DNA of 6,287 bases from Zoogloeaceae bacterium (GCA_031290535.1 JAITNI010000161.1:1-6287), one strand, 5' to 3'. Shown: positions 1 to 5,812, counted from the first letter of the stretch. Numbers and translations: made by a program. The notes: a model not told the origin generated them from the sequence alone.

Positions 1-476
1 ATCTTGTGCGCGAAGGCTTTGTCTGCGGCGGCGAGGATGATGGCGGTGGGCTGGCCGCCCGCGACTTCCTGCGCGAAGCTGGGGCCGGTCAGCACGCCCT
101 GCGGCGCGTTCGGCAGTTCGTGCGCGGCAATTTGGTGCGGCAACGCGCCACTACCCGCCTCAACCCCTTTGCAGACCCAGAGGAGCGGCGTGTTGACCCG
201 CAGGGCCGCCAGCGTTTGGAGCGTCGGGCGCAGTCCGGCAATCGGCGTGGCCACCAGAATCAGTTCTGTCCCGGTCAGCGCTTCCCCCAGATTGCCTTCA
301 ATCCGCAAGGCGTCGGGAAAAACAAACCCCGGCAGAAAACGGCGGTTTTCCCGCTGGGTCTGCATGTCGGCGACAAGCTCGGCCTCCTGCGCCCAGAGCG
401 TCACCCGATGCCGGGCGGCAAAAGCCAGCGCCAATGCCGTGCCCCAGGCGCCGGCGGCAAGCACGGTGATCTTCAT
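1..476 (-). CDS. gpsA: NAD(P)-dependent glycerol-3-phosphate dehydrogenase, N-terminal part (runs off left edge)
   Basis: This cytoplasmic enzyme reduces dihydroxyacetone phosphate to sn-glycerol 3-phosphate, the backbone precursor of phospholipids. The first 158 codons are present, covering the Rossmann nucleotide-binding half; the C-terminal catalytic half lies outside the window. Visible family marks are the dinucleotide loop at residues 7-12 (AAGAWG), RENRRFLPG near 42-50, the conserved Lys103 in CKG, and GPSFAQE at 131-137. The loop normally reads GxGxWG, and here the first glycine is alanine (residue 7). The ATG overlaps the TGA of the upstream SH3-domain gene by 4 bases (ATGA), and no strong Shine-Dalgarno precedes it, so translational coupling is likely. 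The secB-SH3-gpsA order agrees with the assignment. The family call is firm. Whether the Ala7 change matters is unknown. Confidence 0.95.
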   Translation of the reverse strand, partial: MKITVLAAGAWGTALALAFAARHRVTLWAQEAELVADMQTQRENRRFLPGFVFPDALRIEGNLGEALTGTELILVATPIAGLRPTLQTLAALRVNTPLLWVCKGVEAGSGALPHQIAAHELPNAPQGVLTGPSFAQEVAGGQPTAIILAAADKAFAHK

Positions 477-937
477 AGGCCCCAAATCTGCGTCAGGCGC
501 ACGTAGCCGCTGGCACCGTCTTTGTGTTTGACTTTCGCCCAGCCGGTCATGCCGGATTCGACGAGTTCCAGCGCGACCCATTTTTCGGCCTGAAAGACCA
601 GCGGCGCGTCATTGCTGGCGCTTTTTTTCACATCCGCCCGCGTCGCCGTCACCACGACGGTACGGCGCGTGGAGAGCGCCTTGTTTTCAATCCAGGCCAT
701 TGTGCCTTCCGCGTCGCGCACCTTTGTCCAGCCTTCGACTTTCACCAGCACTTCCAGCGGCGTGGATTCCTTGACCAGAAAGAGCTTTTTGCCCTGCGCG
801 GAAGGCGTGTCGTAAAACACCGCCACCGGCGTGGCGACAGAACGGTATTCGATGGCGCTGGCGCTGGCCGCCAGAACGAGTCCGGCCAGCGCGAACAGGC
901 CGGATTTGACGCAACGCGACAATGTGGGACGCTTCAT
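473..937 (-). CDS. Secreted protein with two bacterial SH3-like domains
   Basis: A 154-residue exported protein. Residues 1-28 form a Sec signal peptide: basic start (K2, R3, R8, K11), hydrophobic core FALAGLVLAA, and a likely cleavage after ASASA at residue 28. The mature part shows two SH3-like segments, roughly 33-88 (ending in a GTMAWIENKAL-type strand) and 93-152 (GWAKVKHKDGASGYV). Domains of this kind in secreted bacterial proteins often bind peptidoglycan or other wall polymers, but the substrate here is not shown by the sequence. The start is backed by a strong AGGAGG (942-947) 4 bases upstream. It lies 23 bases after secB and overlaps gpsA by 4 bases. Small SH3-domain genes between secB and gpsA are, from memory, common in betaproteobacteria. 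The exact function is unknown. Confidence 0.85.
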   Translation of the reverse strand: MKRPTLSRCVKSGLFALAGLVLAASASAIEYRSVATPVAVFYDTPSAQGKKLFLVKESTPLEVLVKVEGWTKVRDAEGTMAWIENKALSTRRTVVVTATRADVKKSASNDAPLVFQAEKWVALELVESGMTGWAKVKHKDGASGYVRLTQIWGL

Positions 938-960
938 GACGCCTCCTCTGGCGGGATGGG

Positions 961-1479
961 TTACTGAACGGTGGCCGTGCCCGCGCCCGCCTCAGCCGGG
1001 GTTGCGGCGGCGCGTTGTTCCTGCAAACGGCTGAAGTACAGGGCTTCAAAATTGATGGGCTGCAACAGCACCGGCGGAAAACCGGCTTGCGTGCTGGCGC
1101 TGGAAATCACTTCGCGGGCGTAGGATTGCAGGATGTTGGGACAGGCGACGGCCAGCAGCGGCTCGATTTCCTGCTCCGGCACATGGGCAATGCGGAAAAT
1201 GCCCGCCTGCCCCACCTCCACCAGAAACACGGTTTTTTCGTCCCGTTTGGCGGTGACGGTGACGGTCAGCACGACGTTGAAGACGCCCTCGCCCAGCGGC
1301 GTGGCCTGCGTGGTCAGTTGAATGTCAATCTGCGGCGCGCCCTGTTCCAGAAAAATGTTCGGCGCGTTGGGCACTTCGACGGAAAGATCCTTGACATACA
1401 GTTTTTCGATGCCGAAGCTGGGCTGCGGGTCTTGTGCTGCTGCCGGAGCCGGATTGTTGGCGGTCTGATTGGGTTCCAT
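961..1479 (-). CDS. secB: Protein-export chaperone SecB
   Basis: SecB is a tetrameric cytosolic chaperone that keeps preproteins unfolded and hands them to SecA for Sec translocation. The 172-residue product matches the family along its core: FGIEKLYVKDLSVEVPNAPNIF (residues 22-43, shown in part as KDLSVEVPNAP), the strand VVLTVTVTA, the VGQAGIFRI segment at 89-97, and CPNILQSYARE at 113-123, followed by a helix containing PINFEALYF. It is slightly longer than E. coli SecB because of a Pro/Ala/Gln-rich N-terminus (residues 1-20) and an Ala-rich C-terminal tail (156-172); both look disordered. An AAGGA sequence (1492-1496) lies 12 bases upstream of the ATG. It follows grxC by 57 bases and precedes the SH3-domain gene in the same operon. 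The neighbouring exported SH3 protein could be a client, but that is only inference. Confidence 0.97.
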   Translation of the reverse strand: MEPNQTANNPAPAAAQDPQPSFGIEKLYVKDLSVEVPNAPNIFLEQGAPQIDIQLTTQATPLGEGVFNVVLTVTVTAKRDEKTVFLVEVGQAGIFRIAHVPEQEIEPLLAVACPNILQSYAREVISSASTQAGFPPVLLQPINFEALYFSRLQEQRAAATPAEAGAGTATVQ

Positions 1480-1536
1480 AGGGGCTTTCGTTCCTTGTGG
1501 GAGTGAGGGGGTTGAAAAAATGCTGCGTTAAAAAAG

Positions 1537-1797
1537 TCAGGGGGTCAGGAGCGGCGCGAGTTTGCCCGCCCGATCCAGCGCGTACAGTTCGTCGCAGCCG
1601 CCCACCCAGGTGTCGCCGATGTAAATCTGCGGCACAGTGCGGCGGCGGGTTTTTTCTTCCATGACCGCCTGTTGTCCGGGTTGCAGGTCAATGCGGATTT
1701 CCTCGATTTCCGCCACGCCCCGCGCTTTCAAAAGCTGTTTGGCGCGAATGCAGAAGGGGCATTGGGCGGTGGTGTACATCAGGATGGGCACGCTCAT
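1537..1797 (-). CDS. grxC: Glutaredoxin 3
   Basis: A small cytoplasmic thiol-disulfide oxidoreductase that uses glutathione to reduce protein disulfides and mixed glutathione disulfides. The 86-residue product is the full family length. The dithiol active site is CPFC at residues 13-16 (many GrxC proteins have CPYC). The cis-proline loop TVPQIYI is at 54-60, and the glutathione-binding GGCDEL segment is at 66-71; Cys68 is an extra cysteine in that segment. The ATG overlaps the stop of the upstream rhodanese gene by 4 bases (ATGA), and only a weak purine stretch precedes it, so coupled translation is likely. The pairing of a rhodanese and a glutaredoxin ahead of secB suggests a shared sulfur/thiol redox role, which the sequence does not prove. 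Confidence 0.95.
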   Translation of the reverse strand: MSVPILMYTTAQCPFCIRAKQLLKARGVAEIEEIRIDLQPGQQAVMEEKTRRRTVPQIYIGDTWVGGCDELYALDRAGKLAPLLTP

Positions 1798-2216
1798 TTC
1801 TTCTTGTTTCCCCGCTTTACGGGCAGTCCGGCGCGTTCCCAGGCGCTCATGCCGCCGTCCAGCGCGTTGAGCTGTACAAACCCCAGTTTTTGCAGGCGGG
1901 CGCAGGCTTGACCGGCGCGTGTGCCGGAAGCGCAGACCACGAGGAGGGGTTTTTCTTTCAGCGCGTCCAGTTCGGTGGCGCGGGTGGGCAGGTCTTTCAG
2001 GGGGATGTTGCGGGCGTTCAGGATGTGTCCGGCGGCGTATTCCGGCGCGTCGCGCACGTCGATGACGGCGGCGTCTTCCCGGTTCATCAGTTGCGTTGCC
2101 AGCGTGGGACTCAGGCGTTTACCCGCCTGCCGGAAGCCGGGCCAGACCAGCATGACGCCGCTGACGACGGCAATGGTAATCAGCCAGATATTGGTTTGGA
2201 TAAACTCCATGGGCAC
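1794..2216 (-). CDS. Membrane-anchored rhodanese-like sulfurtransferase
   Basis: A 140-residue single-domain rhodanese preceded by one transmembrane helix (about residues 9-27). Basic residues after the helix (R29, K33, R34) place the rhodanese domain in the cytoplasm by the positive-inside rule. The domain shows VIDVRDAPEYAAGHI (51-65, the CH2A-like motif), NARNIPL, and the active-site loop beginning at Cys95 (CASGTRAG, 95-102), followed by GGMSAWERAGLPV near the C-terminus. Cys95 should carry the persulfide, so the site looks catalytically intact. The sulfur donor and acceptor are unknown. I chose the GTG at 2216 rather than the ATG two codons later because a GAGGAG sits 8 bases upstream of it, against 14 for the ATG. 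It is the first gene of the minus-strand operon and overlaps grxC by 4 bases. Confidence 0.9.
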   Translation of the reverse strand: MPMEFIQTNIWLITIAVVSGVMLVWPGFRQAGKRLSPTLATQLMNREDAAVIDVRDAPEYAAGHILNARNIPLKDLPTRATELDALKEKPLLVVCASGTRAGQACARLQKLGFVQLNALDGGMSAWERAGLPVKRGNKKK

Positions 2217-2224
2217 TTCACAAA

Positions 2225-2230
2225 CTCCTC
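2225..2230 (-). promoter_or_regulatory. Shine-Dalgarno of the rhodanese gene
   Basis: GAGGAG on the minus strand, 8 bases before the GTG at 2216-2214 and 14 before the ATG at 2210-2208. The spacing favours the GTG as the start codon, adding two residues to the N-terminus. Confidence 0.6.
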
Positions 2231-2282
2231 GAAAAAGTCACGCGCCAGACAATGTCTCTAAGCTTTGCGGTATTTGTTCTTA

Positions 2283-2297
2283 CCGACAATAAGTCGG
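2283..2297. promoter_or_regulatory. Perfect inverted repeat in the divergent intergenic region (possible operator)
   Basis: CCGAC-AATAA-GTCGG is a perfect 5-base inverted repeat with a 5-base spacer. It lies between the two divergent operons, beside the -10-like sequences near 2300-2309. A second perfect repeat, AGAC-AAT-GTCT, sits at 2247-2257 and shares the core GACAAT. The placement would suit a dimeric regulator acting on both directions, but a weak hairpin or chance is also possible. No regulator gene is visible in the window. Confidence 0.3.
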
Positions 2298-2299
2298 GC

Positions 2300-2305
2300 A
2301 TTATA
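2300..2305 (-). promoter_or_regulatory. Candidate -10 box for the rhodanese-grxC-secB operon
   Basis: The minus strand reads TATAAT exactly, followed by GC. I see no good -35 at 16-18 bases upstream. Transcription would start near 2293, leaving a leader of about 76 bases that spans both short inverted repeats. It overlaps the plus-strand -10 candidate. Confidence 0.35.
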
Positions 2306-2339
2306 AAATAGATTCTTCCTTGTTGCGTTCCGGTTCTAC

Positions 2340-3638
2340 GTGCCCGCAAAATTTCTCCGCGCCGCTTGCCCTCCCTTCTGGCTGATTTCCTTGCTGGCGG
2401 CGTTCTTTTGCGCGTTTTTTGCGGGTCTTGCCCATGCCGCGCCGCCCGCCTCCGCCTCGCCTCCCGGCGAGATTGCCGACAAACAGGAAGACCTGCGCGA
2501 ATTGCGCGGGCGCATTGAGGCGCTGCAAAAGGAGCTTTCCGCCAGTGAAGAATCCCGCGCCGACGCGGCAGACCAGTTGCGCCAGTCGGAACGCCAGATT
2601 TCCGGGGTTGAGCGCCAGTTGTTCGGCCTCAAAAAAGACCAGACCCGCCTGCAAGCTACCTTGCGGGAACTGGCGCGGCAGTCGCAAAGTCTGGAAGCGA
2701 CGCGCTCCGGCCAGCAGACGCAACTGGAACAACTCCTCTATCGCCAGTATGTACGCGGCGCGCCCGACAATGCCCTGCAACTGTTGCTGAATGGCGACAA
2801 TCCCAACCAGCTCACCCGCGACCTGTATTACCTCGCCATGATCGCCCGCGCCCGCGCCGAATTGCTGGCCGACATCCGCGCCACCCTGCAAAAGCAGCAA
2901 ACCCTGACCGCAGACGCCCAGTCCCGCGCCGAAGAACTCGCCGAGGTGGAAAACCGCCAGCAGGCAGAGCGCGAAACCCTGCTGCAACAAAAAACAGAGC
3001 GGCAAAAAGTCCTGAACCGCATCGCGGGTCAGGTGAAGACGCAAAAACAGGAAATCGGCGCACTGCAACGCAATGAAAAACGGCTCGCCAACCTGATCGA
3101 CCGGCTGACCCGGCTGTTGGCGGAACAGGCCAAAAAGCCGCCGCCCGCGCCTTCCCCGCCCTCTGGCAACGCCCCGTCCGCTGCGGCGTCCGCCCTGCCC
3201 GGCGGCCCGGAAAACCGGCATCTGCCGGGGGCGACTTCCGGCGACTTTGCCCGTCTGAAAGGCGCGTTGCGCCTGCCCGCCCGAGGGCAGATCGTGGGCC
3301 GCTTCGGTGCGCCGCGCGAGGGCAGCAGTACCTGGAAGGGGCTTTATATCCGCGCCACCGAGGGCAGCGAGGTCAAGGCCGTCGCCAGCGGGCAGGTGGT
3401 TTATGCTGAGTGGATGCGCGGTTTTGGCAATCTGCTGATTATCGACCACGGCGCGGGGTATCTGACGGTGTATGGCAACAATCACGCCCTGTTCCGGCAG
3501 GTTGGCGAGCGTGTCGCAGGCGGCGAAACCGTCGGCACGGTCGGCAGTAGCGGTGGTGAACAGGAATCCGGTTTATACTTCGAACTTCGTCATCAAGGCC
3601 AAGCCCTTGATCCTATGAAATGGGTGTCCCTCAAATGA
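2340..3638 (+). CDS. envC: EnvC-like murein hydrolase activator (coiled coil plus degenerate LytM/M23 domain)
   Basis: A 432-residue periplasmic protein of the EnvC family, which activates N-acetylmuramoyl-L-alanine amidases during daughter-cell separation. A Sec signal peptide covers residues 1-33 (likely cleavage after GLAHA). Heptad-rich coiled coil runs about 45-130 and 175-262, then a Pro/Ala-rich linker (about 266-300) and a C-terminal LytM domain (about 308-432). The zinc ligands of active M23 peptidases are gone: HxxxD is replaced by Trp332...Tyr336, and HxH by Gly411-Leu-Tyr413. This fits an activator rather than an enzyme. The start is GTG; an in-frame stop at 2304-2306 and no better codon leave it as the only start that keeps the signal peptide. 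It lacks an obvious Shine-Dalgarno. The stop overlaps the ctpA start by 4 bases. Which amidase it controls cannot be seen here. Confidence 0.9.
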   Translation: MPAKFLRAACPPFWLISLLAAFFCAFFAGLAHAAPPASASPPGEIADKQEDLRELRGRIEALQKELSASEESRADAADQLRQSERQISGVERQLFGLKKDQTRLQATLRELARQSQSLEATRSGQQTQLEQLLYRQYVRGAPDNALQLLLNGDNPNQLTRDLYYLAMIARARAELLADIRATLQKQQTLTADAQSRAEELAEVENRQQAERETLLQQKTERQKVLNRIAGQVKTQKQEIGALQRNEKRLANLIDRLTRLLAEQAKKPPPAPSPPSGNAPSAAASALPGGPENRHLPGATSGDFARLKGALRLPARGQIVGRFGAPREGSSTWKGLYIRATEGSEVKAVASGQVVYAEWMRGFGNLLIIDHGAGYLTVYGNNHALFRQVGERVAGGETVGTVGSSGGEQESGLYFELRHQGQALDPMKWVSLK

Positions 3639-5062
3639 ACAAATTCAAACATATCCCTCTCAAGACCACCGTGCTGGTCATCCTCAGCTTTGCGGCGGGG
3701 GTGCTCCTCTCTGTCCAGCTTCCCGCCTTCGCCCAGAAGGATGCCAAAGCGGGCCTGCCGGTGGAAGACCTGCGTATCTTTGCGGAGGTGTTCAACGCCA
3801 TCAAGCAGGGCTATGTGGAGCCGGTTGACGACAAAAAAATGATCGCCAACGCCATTTCCGGGATGCTCTCCAATCTTGACCCGCATTCTTCCTATCTGGA
3901 CGCGGAATCCTTCCGGGATCTTCAGGTCGGCACACAGGGCGAATTCGGCGGGCTGGGCATTGAGGTGGGCATGGAAGAGGGGCTGGTGAAAGTCGTCTCC
4001 CCCATTGAGGATACGCCCGCCTACCGCGCCGGCATCCAGACCGGCGACCTGATTTTCAAGCTGGACGATACGCTGGTCAAAGGGCTGACCCTGAACGAAG
4101 CCGTCAAAAAAATGCGCGGCAAGCCCAAGACCCCGATTCGCCTCTCCATTCTCAGAAAAGGCGAAAACCAGCCGATCGAAATCACTTTGACACGCGAAGT
4201 CATCAAGGTGCAGAGCGTCAAATCGAAGCTGGTTGAGCCGGGCTATGGCTGGGTGCGCGTCACCCAGTTTCAGGAGAATACCATCGCCGCCCTCTCGCAG
4301 CACATTGGCGACCTCTATAAACAGGGGGAACTCAAGGGGCTGGTGCTGGATTTGCGTAACGACCCCGGCGGCCTCCTGAATGGCGCGGTAGGCGTCTCCG
4401 CCGCCTTTTTGCCAGCGGGCACCAAGGTGGTTTCCATTGATGGCCGCGCCCCGGATACCAAGCAGGAATACAGCGCCACCCCCGCCGATTACATGCGCGG
4501 CGTGCGCGAAGACCCTCTGAAGGGCTTGCCGGAAGCCGTGAAAAAAGTGCCGATGGTGGTGCTGGTCAACAGCGGTTCCGCCTCCGCCTCCGAAATTGTG
4601 GCGGGCGCGCTGCAAGACCACAAACGCGCCGTCATCATGGGGGTGCAGACCTTTGGCAAGGGTTCCGTGCAAACCATCCTGCCCCTGCCCGGCAACACCG
4701 CGATCAAACTAACCACGGCCCGCTACTACACGCCCAGCGGGCGCTCCATTCAGGCCAAGGGCATTGAGCCGGACATTGTGGTGGAAGAAGGCGGCAGAAG
4801 CTCAAGGTTCGCCATGCTGCGCGAGGCCGACCTGCAAGGCCACCTCGAAAACGACCGCGACGCCGCTGCGGGCAAGGCGGGCGACAAGGAGACCACGAAG
4901 GAAAAAGAGAGCGCCAGCAAGGAGAAAAAGGGCAAGACCGACGCCAGGGAAGACGAAGACCTGCCCCTGCCGCTGGAATACGCCTCCGCCTCCGACACGC
5001 AATTCCAGCAGGCGCTGAATCTTTTGAAGGGGTTACAGATTATGCAGAGCGTTGGAAAGTAA
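3635..5062 (+). CDS. ctpA: C-terminal processing protease, S41 family (CtpA type)
   Basis: A periplasmic serine protease with a PDZ domain that trims or degrades envelope proteins. Product of 475 residues: N-terminal signal or anchor (about 8-33), a helical region with LDPHSSYLD (81-89), a PDZ domain (about 103-190, GGLGIEVGMEEG to ITLTREV), then the S41 catalytic fold with LDLRNDPGGLL (238-248). The Ser/Lys dyad is Ser317 in GSASASEI and Lys342 in TFGKGSVQ, 25 residues apart as in other CtpA/Prc proteins. A Lys/Glu-rich stretch (about 408-442) separates the core from the C-terminal QFQQALNLLKGL helix. I chose the ATG at 3635 because it forms an ATGA overlap with the envC stop and gives a short basic n-region; an ATG five codons upstream (3620) is possible. 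The envC-ctpA-moeB neighbourhood is typical. Its substrates are unknown. Confidence 0.95.
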   Translation: MNKFKHIPLKTTVLVILSFAAGVLLSVQLPAFAQKDAKAGLPVEDLRIFAEVFNAIKQGYVEPVDDKKMIANAISGMLSNLDPHSSYLDAESFRDLQVGTQGEFGGLGIEVGMEEGLVKVVSPIEDTPAYRAGIQTGDLIFKLDDTLVKGLTLNEAVKKMRGKPKTPIRLSILRKGENQPIEITLTREVIKVQSVKSKLVEPGYGWVRVTQFQENTIAALSQHIGDLYKQGELKGLVLDLRNDPGGLLNGAVGVSAAFLPAGTKVVSIDGRAPDTKQEYSATPADYMRGVREDPLKGLPEAVKKVPMVVLVNSGSASASEIVAGALQDHKRAVIMGVQTFGKGSVQTILPLPGNTAIKLTTARYYTPSGRSIQAKGIEPDIVVEEGGRSSRFAMLREADLQGHLENDRDAAAGKAGDKETTKEKESASKEKKGKTDAREDEDLPLPLEYASASDTQFQQALNLLKGLQIMQSVGK

Positions 5063-5064
5063 TC

Positions 5065-5799
5065 ATGCGCCAAGTGTGCCGCACCCTGATGATATGCGCC
5101 TGCGTATTGTCAGGGTGTTTTGTTTTTCAGCCGGCTTTGGCCAGCTCAGAAAATCTCGTGGTGCAGTTTTTTCTGGATGCCGAGCTTCAGGTCGAAACAC
5201 GCGAACAATTGCGGGAAGTCAAAAAGGCGCTGCATGACCTGCGTTCCCTGCCCGTCAGTACACTACGCGCCAAACGCTATGCAGATTATGAGCTGGAACC
5301 CGATCAATGGCCGTTGGGCGCATTGCTGAAGCAGTATTATTTAAGCGCCAACTTCACCGCGACGGACTCACTCCGCTTTTATCAGGACAGCAAAAAACCG
5401 GCAGCCCAAATTCTGCTGAAAAAAAAGCTGGCCGAAGTGGAAAAAGCCATTGAGGAAGCAGGCGCGAGTGGATTTCCGGTTCAGACGGCTTTGTCCAGCT
5501 CAGAAAATCTCGTGGTGCAGTTTTTTCTGGATGCCGAGCTTCAGGTTGAAACACGTGAACAATTACGGGAAGTCAAAAAAGCGCTGCGCGATCTGCGTTC
5601 CCTGCCTGTCGGCACACTACGCGCCAGGCGCTATGCAAACTATGCGCTGGAACCCGATCAATGGCCGCTGGGCGCATTGCTGAAGCACTATTATCTCAGC
5701 GCCAACTTCACTGATACGGACTCACTCCGCTTTTATCAGGACAGCAAAAAACCAGCCGCCCAAATTCTGCTGAAAAAAAAGCTGGCTGAAGTGGAGTAA
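5065..5799 (+). CDS. Exported protein of unknown function made of two near-identical ~100-residue domains
   Basis: I do not recognise this 244-residue family. It starts 2 bases after the ctpA stop, with GGAAAG as a likely ribosome site, so it should be made with the protease. The N-terminus is a signal sequence with two readings: a lipobox LSGC (15-18), giving a lipoprotein anchored at Cys18, or ordinary cleavage after ALA (26). Residues 27-126 and 145-244 are the same domain at 93% identity (7 differences), joined by an 18-residue linker. Each copy begins with SSENLVVQFFLDAELQV, then a charged, probably helical stretch (REQLREVKKAL), a WPLGALLK motif, and a Lys-rich end. Of 19 codons that differ between the copies, 12 are silent, which suggests both are under selection. 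Local GC is about 50% in counted lines, below its neighbours. The gene is very likely real; its function is open. Confidence 0.85.
   Translation: MRQVCRTLMICACVLSGCFVFQPALASSENLVVQFFLDAELQVETREQLREVKKALHDLRSLPVSTLRAKRYADYELEPDQWPLGALLKQYYLSANFTATDSLRFYQDSKKPAAQILLKKKLAEVEKAIEEAGASGFPVQTALSSSENLVVQFFLDAELQVETREQLREVKKALRDLRSLPVGTLRARRYANYALEPDQWPLGALLKHYYLSANFTDTDSLRFYQDSKKPAAQILLKKKLAEVE
5126..5441 (+). repeat. Tandem duplication, copy 1
   Basis: First copy of a 316-base segment repeated with a period of 354 bases (118 codons, in frame). It starts in the last codons of the signal sequence (TTCAG...GGCTTTG) and runs to GAAGTGGA. I count about 27 base differences from copy 2, about 91% identity. 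Beyond 5441 the copies diverge: copy 1 continues into a linker, while copy 2 reaches a stop codon. Confidence 0.95.
5480..5795 (+). repeat. Tandem duplication, copy 2
   Basis: Second copy, offset exactly 354 bases from copy 1, with no insertion or deletion between the copies. It ends the gene: where copy 1 reads GAA AAA, copy 2 reads GAG TAA. The 38 bases at 5442-5479 between the copies have no counterpart after copy 2. Confidence 0.95.
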
Positions 5800-5812
5800 T
5801 CCCCGCGTAACC

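Larger units (their letters stand above)
2280..2309 (+). promoter_or_regulatory. Candidate sigma-70 promoter for the envC-ctpA operon
   Basis: A -10-like TATAAA (2302-2307, one mismatch) or TAAAAT (2304-2309, one mismatch) lies 16 or 18 bases after a poor -35-like TTACCG (2280-2285, three mismatches). Transcription would start around 2315, giving a short leader of about 25 bases before the GTG at 2340. The support is the AT-rich island in otherwise GC-rich DNA and the divergent gene layout. The weak -35 keeps confidence low. Confidence 0.35.

Noticed and set aside
4..531. Plus-strand open frames over gpsA, the SH3 gene and secB
   Set aside because: All are antisense to genes with clear family motifs and have low-complexity Arg/Ala/Gly-rich products.
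1480..1536. Possible terminator or promoter between grxC and secB
   Set aside because: The 57 bases contain T runs on the minus strand but no preceding GC stem, and no convincing -35/-10 pair. I treat it as a plain operon spacer.
2301..3485. Long open frame of 394 codons on the minus strand, antisense to the EnvC-like gene
   Set aside because: Shadow of high-GC coding DNA. The plus-strand frame has a signal peptide, coiled coil and LytM domain; the antisense product is Gly/Gln/Leu-rich with no recognisable motif.
2340..3638. Reading the EnvC-like protein as an active M23 endopeptidase
   Set aside because: The positions of the zinc ligands are Trp332, Tyr336, Gly411 and Tyr413, so metal binding is not expected.
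3593..4672. Open frame of 359 codons on the minus strand, antisense to ctpA
   Set aside because: The plus strand encodes a full S41 protease with an intact Ser/Lys dyad; the antisense product is His-rich, typical of mirrored codons.
5065..5799. Duplicated gene as a mobile element or toxin-antitoxin pair
   Set aside because: It is a single continuous frame with a signal sequence, no flanking inverted or target-site repeats and no transposase; the repeat is an internal in-frame duplication.
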